Assembly (NCBI RefSeq): GCF_008923725.1
Contig: NZ_WBPF01000021.1
Span: 457,924 to 521,923 of the forward strand
Reading direction: 5' to 3'
From: Bacillus sp. CH140a_4T
Lineage (GTDB): Bacteria; Bacillota; Bacilli; Bacillales; Bacillaceae_G
DNA length: 64,000 nt
Numbering within the stretch: the first letter of the stretch is position 1; each line of letters starts with the position of its first letter. A model generated the notes under the pieces. It had not been told where the DNA came from, ran no database searches, and worked only from the letters and a program-made list of their open reading frames with translations. The translations under genes were made by a program, and so were the position numbers. Below are positions 1 to 8,041 of the stretch, piece after piece.

Positions 1-1051
1 CACATTTATTCTCAATCGCTGCAATCAGTTTATGAAATGGAATTTGAACAAACTTTTGATTATTCTTTTTTCCCATATCAGATTTTTGTTTCCAACCCGT
101 GTTATACCCTACGACAATCGTATCTATATCGAATGCTTTCACTTTTTTGAACAACAAGCCTACAGTTTGTGAAATGTAACCACTTATTTGTCTTTCCCGT
201 TTATGCCAAAGTGCAGCCATTTCATTCGTTACAACCCGTTTCGAAAGTCCATTTTCTATATTTTCCAGTTGCAGATTACGTATCATTTTGTTGAAGTACT
301 GGTTAATAGATTTTAATTTTTTCCCATCAATTAAGAATGCATCGCCTGTATTTGTTACACAACTTAATAATCTATCGACACCTAAATCGCAACTCAAAGC
401 GTTACTCGTCGTCGTGAATTGCTTCTTCATTTGAGAAACGTGCATCTCATATGTATAATGCACCTCAAAGAACCGACCTTTTTGCTTCGGTACAATCTCA
501 ATGTAGGAGATTTTTTTATTTCTTATGTTTCTAGGCATACGTATTTTAATGGAACCGTATTTTTTTCTGAATGCCACATTCATCGGAATCATCCAATACC
601 CGTTATCATCTACTTTTGGAACTTGATAGATTTCAATAATTCGTTTGTCAGTTGAACGAGAATAATTCGGAAACCTAGGACGACCTGTGAATGCTTCAGG
701 TTTTTTCTTCCACTGTTCTAACGCTTTAAAAAAGCTTTTTACTTCTGCATACAAGGCTCTACGGATTGCTTGAACAGAGTTTGATTGCATGCCCGAGTAA
801 TTCATATCGGCTTGCATGGCAGTATCGACTTCTTTTACAGTAGCCATTTTACTATGGTTCAAATAACTTTGTTTCATCGTGTACAATCCAACATTTCGCA
901 ACGCTTTTGAACTATGTGACATGCGCTGAAGTAAACGAAATTCTTTTGCAGTCAGGCAAGCTCGTCCGATATTTTGTTTCTGCGTGAATCGTTGTATATT
1001 TTCTCGTTTCTTTTGTTTACGTAATACCTTCACTGCTTTCTTTCTAGCCAT
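1..1051 (-). CDS. tnpB: TnpB, IS605/IS1341-type RNA-guided nuclease (3' end outside window)
   Basis: The minus strand encodes 350 visible codons starting at an ATG preceded by a GGTGG ribosome binding site, and it continues past the left edge. The N-terminus is very basic. A TnpB-type middle part includes GRPRFPNYSR near residue 123. A RuvC-I-like motif CDLGVD has its Asp at about residue 222. Where most TnpB proteins carry the RuvC-II Glu (ExL), this one reads VVGYNTGWKQ around residues 313-321, so the usual Glu is absent. The zinc ribbon and RuvC-III lie outside the window. No tnpA is seen upstream, as in IS1341-type elements. TnpB proteins of this family cut DNA guided by an omega RNA made from the element's 3' end, which cannot be seen here. 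Activity of this copy is unknown. Confidence 0.9.
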   Translation of the reverse strand, partial: MARKKAVKVLRKQKKRENIQRFTQKQNIGRACLTAKEFRLLQRMSHSSKALRNVGLYTMKQSYLNHSKMATVKEVDTAMQADMNYSGMQSNSVQAIRRALYAEVKSFFKALEQWKKKPEAFTGRPRFPNYSRSTDKRIIEIYQVPKVDDNGYWMIPMNVAFRKKYGSIKIRMPRNIRNKKISYIEIVPKQKGRFFEVHYTYEMHVSQMKKQFTTTSNALSCDLGVDRLLSCVTNTGDAFLIDGKKLKSINQYFNKMIRNLQLENIENGLSKRVVTNEMAALWHKRERQISGYISQTVGLLFKKVKAFDIDTIVVGYNTGWKQKSDMGKKNNQKFVQIPFHKLIAAIENKC

Positions 1052-1224
1052 TGTTTTCACCACCTTTCTTAGAGAGTTCATTAAAATTATTTCTTTTTGG
1101 GCAAGTAACCGCATGATGATTATTATTATCCAATTTCGTTATCTTAAGATATATTCCCTCCTTATCTAAGGGCAGATTGTATCGTAAGACAAAAAACAAT
1201 AGAGTTCAGACTACCTTCTGACGG

Positions 1225-1279
1225 CAATTCATCTCCACCTGAATTGTTGGGTTTCACCCGCAACACAAATCAGATGGAG
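1225..1279. repeat. Hairpin cluster upstream of tnpB, possible IS end
   Basis: A perfect 7-bp inverted repeat CAATTCA/TGAATTG lies at 1225-1231 and 1240-1246 with an 8-nt loop. An alternative longer stem pairs 1233-1245 with 1268-1279 (one mismatch, one bulge). It encloses a GGGT/ACCC hairpin near 1249-1259. IS200/IS605 elements carry subterminal imperfect palindromes, so this is likely the left end of the tnpB element, but I could not fix the exact boundary. The rest of 1052-1429 holds no gene that I can support. Confidence 0.45.
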
Positions 1280-1429
1280 TCTTCTTGCTTAAAAGGATAA
1301 ATTTGCAAATCATCTATATCATAATAATGCCCTTTGAATAATTTCCTAATTCAAAAATTCTTCGCTATCGGTTCTATAATGTCCTCTGTTAAATGTCACT
1401 CCTATTATTCTCAAAACTGACACATTATA

Positions 1430-1472
1430 AGTGATTTCAATCACCACATCGTTTTTCATTTATCGCTATTCT
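1430..1472 (+). promoter_or_regulatory. Fnr box and -10 of ric promoter
   Basis: GTGA-TTTCAA-TCAC at 1431-1444 is a perfect palindrome that matches 8 of the 10 defined bases of the Bacillus Fnr consensus TGTGA-N6-TCACA. A -10 candidate TATTCT lies at 1467-1472. The box centre (1437.5) is 29.5 bp upstream of the first -10 base, which places it near -41.5. Three other promoters in this window show the same spacing. Confidence 0.75.
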
Positions 1473-1512
1473 TAATTTAGATATTACATTTAAACTTTAT
1501 GGAGGCATTCAT

Positions 1513-2220
1513 ATGAAACATACATTTACTGAAACTTCAATTGTTGGTGAGATTGTTACGCAATTTCCGAAAGCTAGTGATCTTTTTAAATCATATAGAA
1601 TAGATTTTTGTTGTGGTGGTAATAAGCCACTTATTGATGCAATTCATGAAAGAAATTTGTCAGCTACTGAAGTAATTACAGAGTTAAATACGCTTTATCA
1701 TAATACGAAACGATTAAATGAATCTGAAATTGATTGGAAAAATGCTTCTTATCTTGAATTGATTGATTATGTAATTAATAAGCATCATCGTTATTTAAAT
1801 GAAGAGTTACCACAGCTAAGTCCGTATGTGACGAAAGTATTACGCGTTCATGGAGCAAATCAGCCTCATTTAGCTCAAATTCATAAGCTATTTCATGAAC
1901 TTAAAATGGAGTTAGAACAGCATTTAATTAAAGAAGAAACGGAAGACTTCCCATTAATTTTAGAATTTGAACAAAATCCAACTGATGAAAACTATGCAAA
2001 GTTACGTAAAGTAGTAGATGAACTAGAAAATGAGCACAATCATGCTGGAAATATTATAAAAGAACTTCGTAAAGTGACAAATGACTTTACTCCTCCAGAA
2101 GGCGCTTGCGGTACTTATCGACTTGTCTACCAACGTCTTGAAGCTCTAGAGTCTGATTTATTTGAGCATATTCATTTAGAAAATAATATTTTATTTCCAC
2201 GTGCCATTACAAAAGCATAA
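1513..2220 (+). CDS. ric: Iron-sulfur cluster repair di-iron protein Ric/ScdA (YtfE family)
   Basis: The 235-residue protein has an N-terminal ScdA/DUF542-type segment with the hallmark DFCCGG near residues 31-36. A hemerythrin-like domain follows from about residue 78, with the metal-ligand His and Glu pattern (NKHHRYL, HLIKEE, ENEHNHAG, EHIHLENN). Members of this family repair Fe-S clusters damaged by nitric oxide or oxidative stress through a di-iron centre in the cytoplasm. The start ATG follows a GGAGG site at spacing 7. The gene is monocistronic, with its own Fnr-type box upstream and a terminator downstream. Its place beside nirBD fits protection against NO formed during nitrate and nitrite reduction. 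Confidence 0.93.
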   Translation: MKHTFTETSIVGEIVTQFPKASDLFKSYRIDFCCGGNKPLIDAIHERNLSATEVITELNTLYHNTKRLNESEIDWKNASYLELIDYVINKHHRYLNEELPQLSPYVTKVLRVHGANQPHLAQIHKLFHELKMELEQHLIKEETEDFPLILEFEQNPTDENYAKLRKVVDELENEHNHAGNIIKELRKVTNDFTPPEGACGTYRLVYQRLEALESDLFEHIHLENNILFPRAITKA

Positions 2221-2227
2221 ATCAATT

Positions 2228-2264
2228 GCAGGACATGAGTGTAAATACTTATGTCCTGCTTTTT
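2228..2264 (+). terminator. Rho-independent terminator after ric
   Basis: Stem GCAGGACAT (2228-2236) pairs with ATGTCCTGC (2251-2259), followed by five T residues. Confidence 0.9.
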
Positions 2265-2335
2265 CATTTTGTAAAATTATCCACATCCCCCTCACACAAA
2301 CTCGAATTTTAACAATTTGTGAATCATTATAGAAA

Positions 2336-2378
2336 TGTGATAAATATCACATCTCCCCCTTTTTTGATTTTCTATAAT
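2336..2378 (+). promoter_or_regulatory. Perfect Fnr box and -10 of nirBD promoter
   Basis: TGTGA-TAAATA-TCACA at 2336-2351 matches the Fnr consensus in all ten defined positions. A consensus -10 TATAAT lies at 2373-2378, 29.5 bp from the box centre, which is class II activator geometry. No good -35 hexamer is needed or seen. A second partial half site (TTGTGAATCA) lies just upstream near 2317-2326. Confidence 0.9.
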
Positions 2379-2426
2379 AGAAATATAATCCTTTGTTCAA
2401 CATTTCACATAAAAGGGGAAATGAAA

Positions 2427-4832
2427 ATGAAAAAACGTTTAGTTATGATCGGAAATGGTATGGCGGGCATACGTTGTATGGAAGAAATATTAAAACATAA
2501 TAGTGGTTCATATGAGATTACTATTTTTGGAGATGAACCGCATCCAAACTACAACCGCATTATGCTCTCTCATGTTTTACAAGGCAAAACAAATATGCAA
2601 GATATCATTATGAACGAATACAGTTGGTATGAAGAAAACGAAATAACTTTGTATACAAATGAAAGAGTTCAAAGTATTAAACGAGAAGAAAAAATTATTA
2701 TTACAGAAAAGAATCGTACTCTTACATATGACAAGCTCATTATAGCAACAGGTTCTAGTGCTTTTATTTTACCTGTTGAAGGTTCCACTCTTCCTGGTGT
2801 AACAGGATTTCGAACTATTGAAGATACACAATTTATGATTGATACCGCTAAAGAAAAGAAAAAGGCCGTTGTCATTGGTGGCGGGTTACTTGGTTTAGAG
2901 GCCGCAAGAGGTCTAATTGACTTAGGAATGGACGTACATGTTGTTCATTTAATGCCTAGCTTAATGGAGCAACAACTAGATACGAAAGCAGCTTCTCTTC
3001 TTCGTGAAGATTTAGAAGCGCAAGGCATGAAGTTTCTCATGGAAAAGAAAACGGTAAAAATTCTTGGTACAGACCATGTTGAGGGCATTCAATTTGAAGA
3101 TGGTGAAGTTGTAGATTGTGATTTAATCGTCATGGCTGTCGGAATACGCCCAAATACGCAAATAGCAAAAGATGCTGGTTTACTTGTAAATCGAGGTATT
3201 GTAGTCAATGACTATATGCTAACAAATGATAAATCCATTTATGCAGTTGGCGAATGTGCGGAACATGATGGTATCGCATATGGACTTGTTGCTCCTCTTT
3301 ATGAACAAGGTGCAATATTAGCGAAACATATAACAAATTTACAAACGAATGGATATACAGGCAGTATCGTTGGTACGCAATTAAAAGTTGCTGGTTGTAA
3401 TTTATTCTCTGCTGGCCAAATTTATGAAGATGAACAGACGAAAGCAATATCAATCTTTGATGAATGTAAACGTTCCTATAAAAAAGTATTAATTCGCGAC
3501 AATAAAGTCGTCGGTATCGTTTTATATGGTGACACAGCTGATGGTACACGCCTCTTTAGCATGTTAAAGAAAGAAGAAGATATAAAAGAATATACAGCCG
3601 CTTCCCTTCTTCACAAAGCTGGTGAAGAAAGTGAACTTGACGTTGCTACAATGAGTGCGGATGACACGATTTGTGGATGTAATGGTGTTACGAAAGGTAC
3701 AATCGTTCATGCCATTTTAGAACAAGAATTAACTACTTTTGAAGAAGTAAAAGGCTGCACGAAAGCCGCAGGATCTTGTGGTAAATGTCGTCCGCTTGTG
3801 GAACAAGTTTTATCTCATACACTCGGAGATGCTTTTGATGCTTCTGCGCAGTCTGCTGGTATGTGTGGATGTACAACTTTATCACGTGATGAAGTCGTAG
3901 CTGCCATTCACGAGAAAGGTTTAAAATCTCCAAAAGAAGTACGAAATGTTCTTGGTTTTGTACATGAAGACGGCTGTTCAAAATGTCGTCCTGCTTTGAA
4001 CTATTATTTACGAATGGCAATTCCAGAAGAATATGCAGACGATAAATCATCTCGTTTCGTTAATGAAAGGATGAACGGTAACATCCAGCACGATGGTACA
4101 TTCTCTGTTATTCCACGTATGTACGGTGGTGTTACAACAGCAGATGATTTAATGAAAATCGCTGAAGTTGCGAAAAAGTACGAAGTACCTCTTGTAAAAA
4201 TTACAGGTGCGAGCCGAATCGGCTTATATGGTGTTAAGAAACAAGATTTACCTAACGTATGGGCTGACTTAAACATGACTTCGGGATATGCGTATTCAAA
4301 ATCGCTTCGTAATGTAAAATCATGTGTTGGTTCTCGCTTCTGCCGTTTCGGTACGAAAGATTCATTAGGACTTGGTATGTTACTTGAACAATCATTAGAA
4401 ATGGTAGATACACCACATAAAATGAAGATGGGTGTAACAGGGTGTCCGCGTAACTGTGCGGAAGTATTAACGAAAGATTTTGGCGTTGTTTGTGTCGAAA
4501 ATGGATACCAACTTTATATTGGCGGAAATGGTGGTACGGAAGTACGCGAAGCTGATTTTGTAATGATCGTCCCTACTGAAGATGATGTCCTTCGCATCGC
4601 TACAGCTTACATGCAATATTATCGTGAAACTGGTATTTACGGAGAGCGTACTGCCTACTGGACAGAACGTTTAGGCTTCGATCACATAAAAGAAATACTA
4701 CAAGATGCAAGTATGGTTACTAAGCTAAATGAAAGTTTCCAAACAGCTCGTAGCACATATACGGAAGCTTGGGGACAAGCACTAGAAACGAAGTCATTAA
4801 AAGCGATGTATGAAGTAGAAACTGTGAACTAA
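2427..4832 (+). CDS. nirB: Nitrite reductase [NAD(P)H] large subunit
   Basis: The 801-residue cytoplasmic enzyme reduces nitrite to ammonium with NAD(P)H. Domains in order: an FAD/NAD(P) oxidoreductase (GNGMAG near the N-terminus and GGGLLGLEAA near residue 150); two BFD-like [2Fe-2S] segments with CGC...CGKC near 415-455 and CGC...CSKC near 478-518; and a sulfite/nitrite reductase half with the siroheme/[4Fe-4S] ligands C-x5-C (CVGSRFC, about 632) and C-x3-C (CPRNC, about 672). An in-frame ATG exists at 2319, but it lies upstream of the Fnr box and the -10, so it is not used. ATG 2427 has AAGGGG at good spacing; ATG 2421 is too close to it. The gene is followed by nirD in the same unit. Confidence 0.97.
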   Translation: MKKRLVMIGNGMAGIRCMEEILKHNSGSYEITIFGDEPHPNYNRIMLSHVLQGKTNMQDIIMNEYSWYEENEITLYTNERVQSIKREEKIIITEKNRTLTYDKLIIATGSSAFILPVEGSTLPGVTGFRTIEDTQFMIDTAKEKKKAVVIGGGLLGLEAARGLIDLGMDVHVVHLMPSLMEQQLDTKAASLLREDLEAQGMKFLMEKKTVKILGTDHVEGIQFEDGEVVDCDLIVMAVGIRPNTQIAKDAGLLVNRGIVVNDYMLTNDKSIYAVGECAEHDGIAYGLVAPLYEQGAILAKHITNLQTNGYTGSIVGTQLKVAGCNLFSAGQIYEDEQTKAISIFDECKRSYKKVLIRDNKVVGIVLYGDTADGTRLFSMLKKEEDIKEYTAASLLHKAGEESELDVATMSADDTICGCNGVTKGTIVHAILEQELTTFEEVKGCTKAAGSCGKCRPLVEQVLSHTLGDAFDASAQSAGMCGCTTLSRDEVVAAIHEKGLKSPKEVRNVLGFVHEDGCSKCRPALNYYLRMAIPEEYADDKSSRFVNERMNGNIQHDGTFSVIPRMYGGVTTADDLMKIAEVAKKYEVPLVKITGASRIGLYGVKKQDLPNVWADLNMTSGYAYSKSLRNVKSCVGSRFCRFGTKDSLGLGMLLEQSLEMVDTPHKMKMGVTGCPRNCAEVLTKDFGVVCVENGYQLYIGGNGGTEVREADFVMIVPTEDDVLRIATAYMQYYRETGIYGERTAYWTERLGFDHIKEILQDASMVTKLNESFQTARSTYTEAWGQALETKSLKAMYEVETVN

Positions 4833-4847
4833 GGAGCTGTGATCTAT

Positions 4848-5165
4848 ATGATACAAACGAAAGAAAAAATAAAAGTTATGTGTGCAGAAGACCTTCCTAT
4901 TCAAATCGGTAAAGAGGTAAAAATGAAAGGTATGTCTATCGCCCTATTTCGCCTTTCAAATGGTGATATTCGAGCTGTAGAAAATCGTTGTCCTCATAAA
5001 AACGGACCATTAGCAGAAGGAATTGTATCTGGGGAATTCGTCTTTTGTCCACTGCATGATTGGAAAATCTCATTAATTACAGGTGAAGTTCAAAAACCTG
5101 ATGACGGCTGTATCCAAACATACGAAGTAGAAGTTATTGATGGTGACATTTATTTATACATGTAA
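4848..5165 (+). CDS. nirD: Nitrite reductase [NAD(P)H] small subunit, Rieske type
   Basis: The 105-residue protein is a Rieske-like small subunit of the NirBD nitrite reductase. It contains NRCPHKNGPLAEG and FCPLHDW, the C-x-H ... C-x-x-H pattern that binds a [2Fe-2S] cluster in Rieske proteins. The chosen ATG 4848 follows AAGGAG with spacing 10; an in-frame GTG nine bases upstream sits too close to that site. nirD starts 15 bp after nirB and is transcribed with it from the Fnr-controlled promoter. Confidence 0.95.
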   Translation: MIQTKEKIKVMCAEDLPIQIGKEVKMKGMSIALFRLSNGDIRAVENRCPHKNGPLAEGIVSGEFVFCPLHDWKISLITGEVQKPDDGCIQTYEVEVIDGDIYLYM

Positions 5166-5172
5166 TTTTCGA

Positions 5173-5198
5173 AAGGAAGCCTCCTCTGGCTTCCTTTT
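5173..5198 (+). terminator. Terminator hairpin between nirD and cobA
   Basis: AAGGAAGCC (5173-5181) pairs with GGCTTCCTT (5188-5196), followed by TT. The siroheme genes downstream have no evident promoter of their own in the 25 bp that remain, so this probably attenuates rather than ends transcription. Confidence 0.7.
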
Positions 5199-5223
5199 AA
5201 ATAAAAATAGATGAGGTGCGATT

Positions 5224-6648
5224 ATGAACGGATTTGTATATTTAGTTGGTGCAGGACCAGGTGATGAAGGGCTTATTACAAAGAAAGCGATAGATTGTTT
5301 AAAGCGTGCAAATATCGTTTTATATGACCGTTTATTAAACCCTTTCTTTCTTAGTTATACAAAAGAAACATGTGAACTTATTTATTGCGGAAAAATGCCA
5401 AAGAATCATATTATGCGACAAGAAATGATTCACGCCCACCTCGTTCAATTTGCGAAAGAAGGAAAAATCGTTGTCCGATTAAAAGGCGGAGATCCATCTA
5501 TTTTTGGCCGTGTTGGTGAAGAAGCAGAAACTTTAGCAGCAGCGAACATTCCATATGAAATTGTACCAGGTATTACATCTAGCATCGCCGCTAGTAGTTA
5601 TGCAGGTATCCCCCTCACCCACCGTAACTACAGTAATAGCGTCACTTTACTAACTGGGCATGCAAAAGGTCCTTTAACCGATCATGGAACATATAATGCA
5701 TCCCACAATAGTGACACAATCGCCTACTACATGGGTATAAAAAACTTACCTACAATTTGTGAAAACTTACTACAAGCAGGAAAAAAAGACGATACGCCAG
5801 TAGCAATCATTGAATGGGGTACAACTGGAAAACAGCGCGTTGTCACAGGAACTCTTTCAACCATTGTTCCTATCGTCAAAAACGAGAATATTTCAAATCC
5901 ATCTATGACAATTGTTGGTGATGTCGTTTCATTACGAGATCAAATAGCTTGGAAAGAGCGTAAACCATTACATGGTAAAAAAGTTTTATTTGCATCCGCA
6001 ACGAATAAAACGAGTTTAATGAAGCAAAAGTTACAAGAAGCCGGTGCAGAAATATATCAAATTCCAACTTTCAAAAAGGTAGAATACACATTAACATTTG
6101 AACAAATCAATGAAATTTTTAATGTTGATCGCCTTGTTTTTTGTTCAGCTGAAAGTGTAGAAATATTGATGCGATCATGTAGTAAACACCAAAAAGATAT
6201 TCGTTCTTTACAGGCGCAACTACAACATATGAACGTTGCTACTCAAGAAAAAATTATGCAATATGGGCTACTAAGTAAACAAGCAGAGTACTCTTCCGAT
6301 ACTACTGTTTATTTAGGAAGAAATATTAATCGAATTGCTTTTATACAAGAGAAAATTGGTGCCGGATCATACATGATGACTCATGCGTATACAATTGACC
6401 ATCGTTTCGATGAAGTGCATTCTCGTATGCTTTCTGAATTCTCATGGGATAGTATTGTGTTTGAAGGGCGTGCCTCAATTGATACGTTTCTATCAGAAAT
6501 AAAACGACTTGGCTTTAGTGATATTCTTACTCTTCCCTTCTCGTATACCGAGGCTGCAACTTTACACTATGCGAATAAAATCGGATTTCATCATGTAGAT
6601 GAGCAATTACAGGACATAATTATGAAGAAAGATTTGGTGCTGCGATGA
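5224..6648 (+). CDS. cobA: Uroporphyrinogen-III C-methyltransferase fused to a uroporphyrinogen-III synthase domain
   Basis: Of 474 residues, the first 240 or so form a SUMT/CobA methyltransferase, with GAGPGD at residues 9-14, the DRL loop, VRLKGGDPSIFGR near 84-96 and VPGITS near 115. It makes precorrin-2 from uroporphyrinogen III using SAM. From about residue 250 the protein continues as a HemD-like uroporphyrinogen-III synthase domain (GKKVLFASA, VDRLVFCSAESVE, SWDSIVFEG). Stand-alone Bacillus SUMTs are about 257 residues, so this is a fusion. The domain is divergent, so it may or may not be active. RBS GAGGTG precedes ATG 5224. Its end overlaps sirB by 4 bases. Role: siroheme for NirB. 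Confidence 0.92.
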   Translation: MNGFVYLVGAGPGDEGLITKKAIDCLKRANIVLYDRLLNPFFLSYTKETCELIYCGKMPKNHIMRQEMIHAHLVQFAKEGKIVVRLKGGDPSIFGRVGEEAETLAAANIPYEIVPGITSSIAASSYAGIPLTHRNYSNSVTLLTGHAKGPLTDHGTYNASHNSDTIAYYMGIKNLPTICENLLQAGKKDDTPVAIIEWGTTGKQRVVTGTLSTIVPIVKNENISNPSMTIVGDVVSLRDQIAWKERKPLHGKKVLFASATNKTSLMKQKLQEAGAEIYQIPTFKKVEYTLTFEQINEIFNVDRLVFCSAESVEILMRSCSKHQKDIRSLQAQLQHMNVATQEKIMQYGLLSKQAEYSSDTTVYLGRNINRIAFIQEKIGAGSYMMTHAYTIDHRFDEVHSRMLSEFSWDSIVFEGRASIDTFLSEIKRLGFSDILTLPFSYTEAATLHYANKIGFHHVDEQLQDIIMKKDLVLR

Positions 6649-7355
6649 AAGCAATTGTATATGTTGGACACGGGAGTCGCCTGCAAGAAGGTAATGAACA
6701 ATTCATTCACTTTATTCAATCTGTTATGAAAGAACGTAACGAAAGAATTCAAAAAATAGCTTTTCTAGAACTAACAACACCTACCATTTCAGATGCAGTT
6801 ACAGAAACGATACTAGAGGGCGCAACTGAAATAATGATTGTACCTGTTTTATTATTTGCAGCAGCTCACTATAAACGTGATATTCCTTTTGAAATAGAGC
6901 AACTACAAAAGGAATATCCACAAATCACATTTGCAGTTGTACCACCCTTTAGTACACATCCACATATGGTGGAACTTGTAGTAAAAAGAATACGTGAAAC
7001 GATGCCAATGCAAGGTAGTAGTATTTTACTCGTAGGACGAGGTAGCAGTGATCCACAGCCGGTACATGAGTTACAACAAATCGGAGCAGCTGTCGAACGA
7101 AAACTAGGTATGCCTGTATCGTGCTCCTTTTTAACGAAAGGAACGCCCTCTTTTACGGCTGAGCTCAAGAAGATAACATCGACTGCGTCCTATGTATACG
7201 TCATGCCGTATCTTCTCTTTACCGGATTGTTGCTTCAAAAAATTAAATTGCATACGAGAAAATATGATCACGTTACGACTTGTAACTGCCTTCAGTTTGA
7301 TACATATATGAAGTTAACATTATTAGAACGAATGGAGGCATGTGTGTATGTATAA
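6645..7355 (+). CDS. sirB: Sirohydrochlorin ferrochelatase (CbiX/SirB)
   Basis: The 236-residue protein belongs to the CbiX/SirB class II chelatases, which insert Fe2+ into sirohydrochlorin to make siroheme. It starts with the family signature YVGHGSR (metal-binding His) and has a second chelatase half from about residue 120 (ILLVGRGSSDPQ), consistent with the duplicated fold. The conserved motif PVLLFAAAHYKRDIP lies near residues 68-82. The start overlaps the cobA stop (ATGA), so translation is probably coupled. The operon order cobA-sirB-sirC matches a three-step siroheme pathway from uroporphyrinogen III. Confidence 0.93.
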   Translation: MKAIVYVGHGSRLQEGNEQFIHFIQSVMKERNERIQKIAFLELTTPTISDAVTETILEGATEIMIVPVLLFAAAHYKRDIPFEIEQLQKEYPQITFAVVPPFSTHPHMVELVVKRIRETMPMQGSSILLVGRGSSDPQPVHELQQIGAAVERKLGMPVSCSFLTKGTPSFTAELKKITSTASYVYVMPYLLFTGLLLQKIKLHTRKYDHVTTCNCLQFDTYMKLTLLERMEACVYV

Positions 7356-7818
7356 CATGTACCCTCTTATGCTTAATTTAAATAAAAAAGTGGTCGTTAT
7401 CATTGGTGGAGGTAAAATCGCATATCGAAAAGCGTCTGGATTAAAAGATACAGGCGCTTTCGTCACCATTATTAGCCCAGAAATTTGCGAGGAAATCAAG
7501 GAACTTCCTTTTATTACTTGGAAGCAAAAAACTTTTTCTAATGATGATATTAAAGATGCTCACCTTATTTATGCAGCTACTAATCAACATGCAATAAATA
7601 TGATGATCAAACAAGCTGCCCATGATTTTCAATGGGTTAATGTTGTAAGTGATGGTACAAAATCATCGTTTCACACACCTGGTGTCATCCGACATGATGA
7701 ATATGTTGTCACTATTTCAACCTCAGGTAAAGATCCATCGTTTACAAAGCGTTTGAAGCAGGAACTAATATCTATATTTCCTAAACTTATAAAAAAGCTT
7801 TCTCGTACTCACAAATAA
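7348..7818 (+). CDS. sirC: Precorrin-2 dehydrogenase SirC
   Basis: The 156-residue protein has an N-terminal NAD-binding Rossmann segment (VVVIIGGGKIAYRKASGL) and the family motif YAATNQ. It oxidises precorrin-2 to sirohydrochlorin with NAD+. It corresponds to the short, stand-alone SirC form rather than the trifunctional CysG. The sequence SGKDPSFTKRLK near the end is typical of this family. ATG 7348 was chosen because GGAGG lies 9 bases upstream; the first residues overlap the sirB stop by 8 bases. It is the last gene of the nir/siroheme cluster. Confidence 0.92.
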   Translation: MYNMYPLMLNLNKKVVVIIGGGKIAYRKASGLKDTGAFVTIISPEICEEIKELPFITWKQKTFSNDDIKDAHLIYAATNQHAINMMIKQAAHDFQWVNVVSDGTKSSFHTPGVIRHDEYVVTISTSGKDPSFTKRLKQELISIFPKLIKKLSRTHK

Positions 7819-7855
7819 TAATCTATTTCTTAGCTAAAATAGTAATTACCTTTGG

Positions 7856-7887
7856 ACAAACGTTTTTTAGAAGCGTTTGTTCTTTTT
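7856..7887 (+). terminator. Rho-independent terminator after sirC
   Basis: ACAAACG (7856-7862) pairs with CGTTTGT (7874-7880), followed by TCTTTTT. It ends the nirBD-cobA-sirBC unit. Confidence 0.85.
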
Positions 7888-8041
7888 GTTTTGGTTCCTT
7901 TTTTGAATTAAGCCGCTTAATTATCAGGCATGGTACAATTGTAAACGACACCTAATATATCAAAGACTGTTTTCTTCTCATATCGATGAGATTTCTGTCC
8001 ATCATTTATCGCCTCAAACCTATTCGTTTTTGCACGTATAT

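Noticed and set aside
2319-2426. N-terminal extension of NirB from ATG 2319
   Set aside because: It would begin upstream of the Fnr box and the -10 element and lacks a ribosome binding site; the extra residues are not family-like.
3205-4276. Long minus-strand frames inside nirB
   Set aside because: They lie opposite a well-supported gene, have low-complexity composition and no ribosome binding sites.
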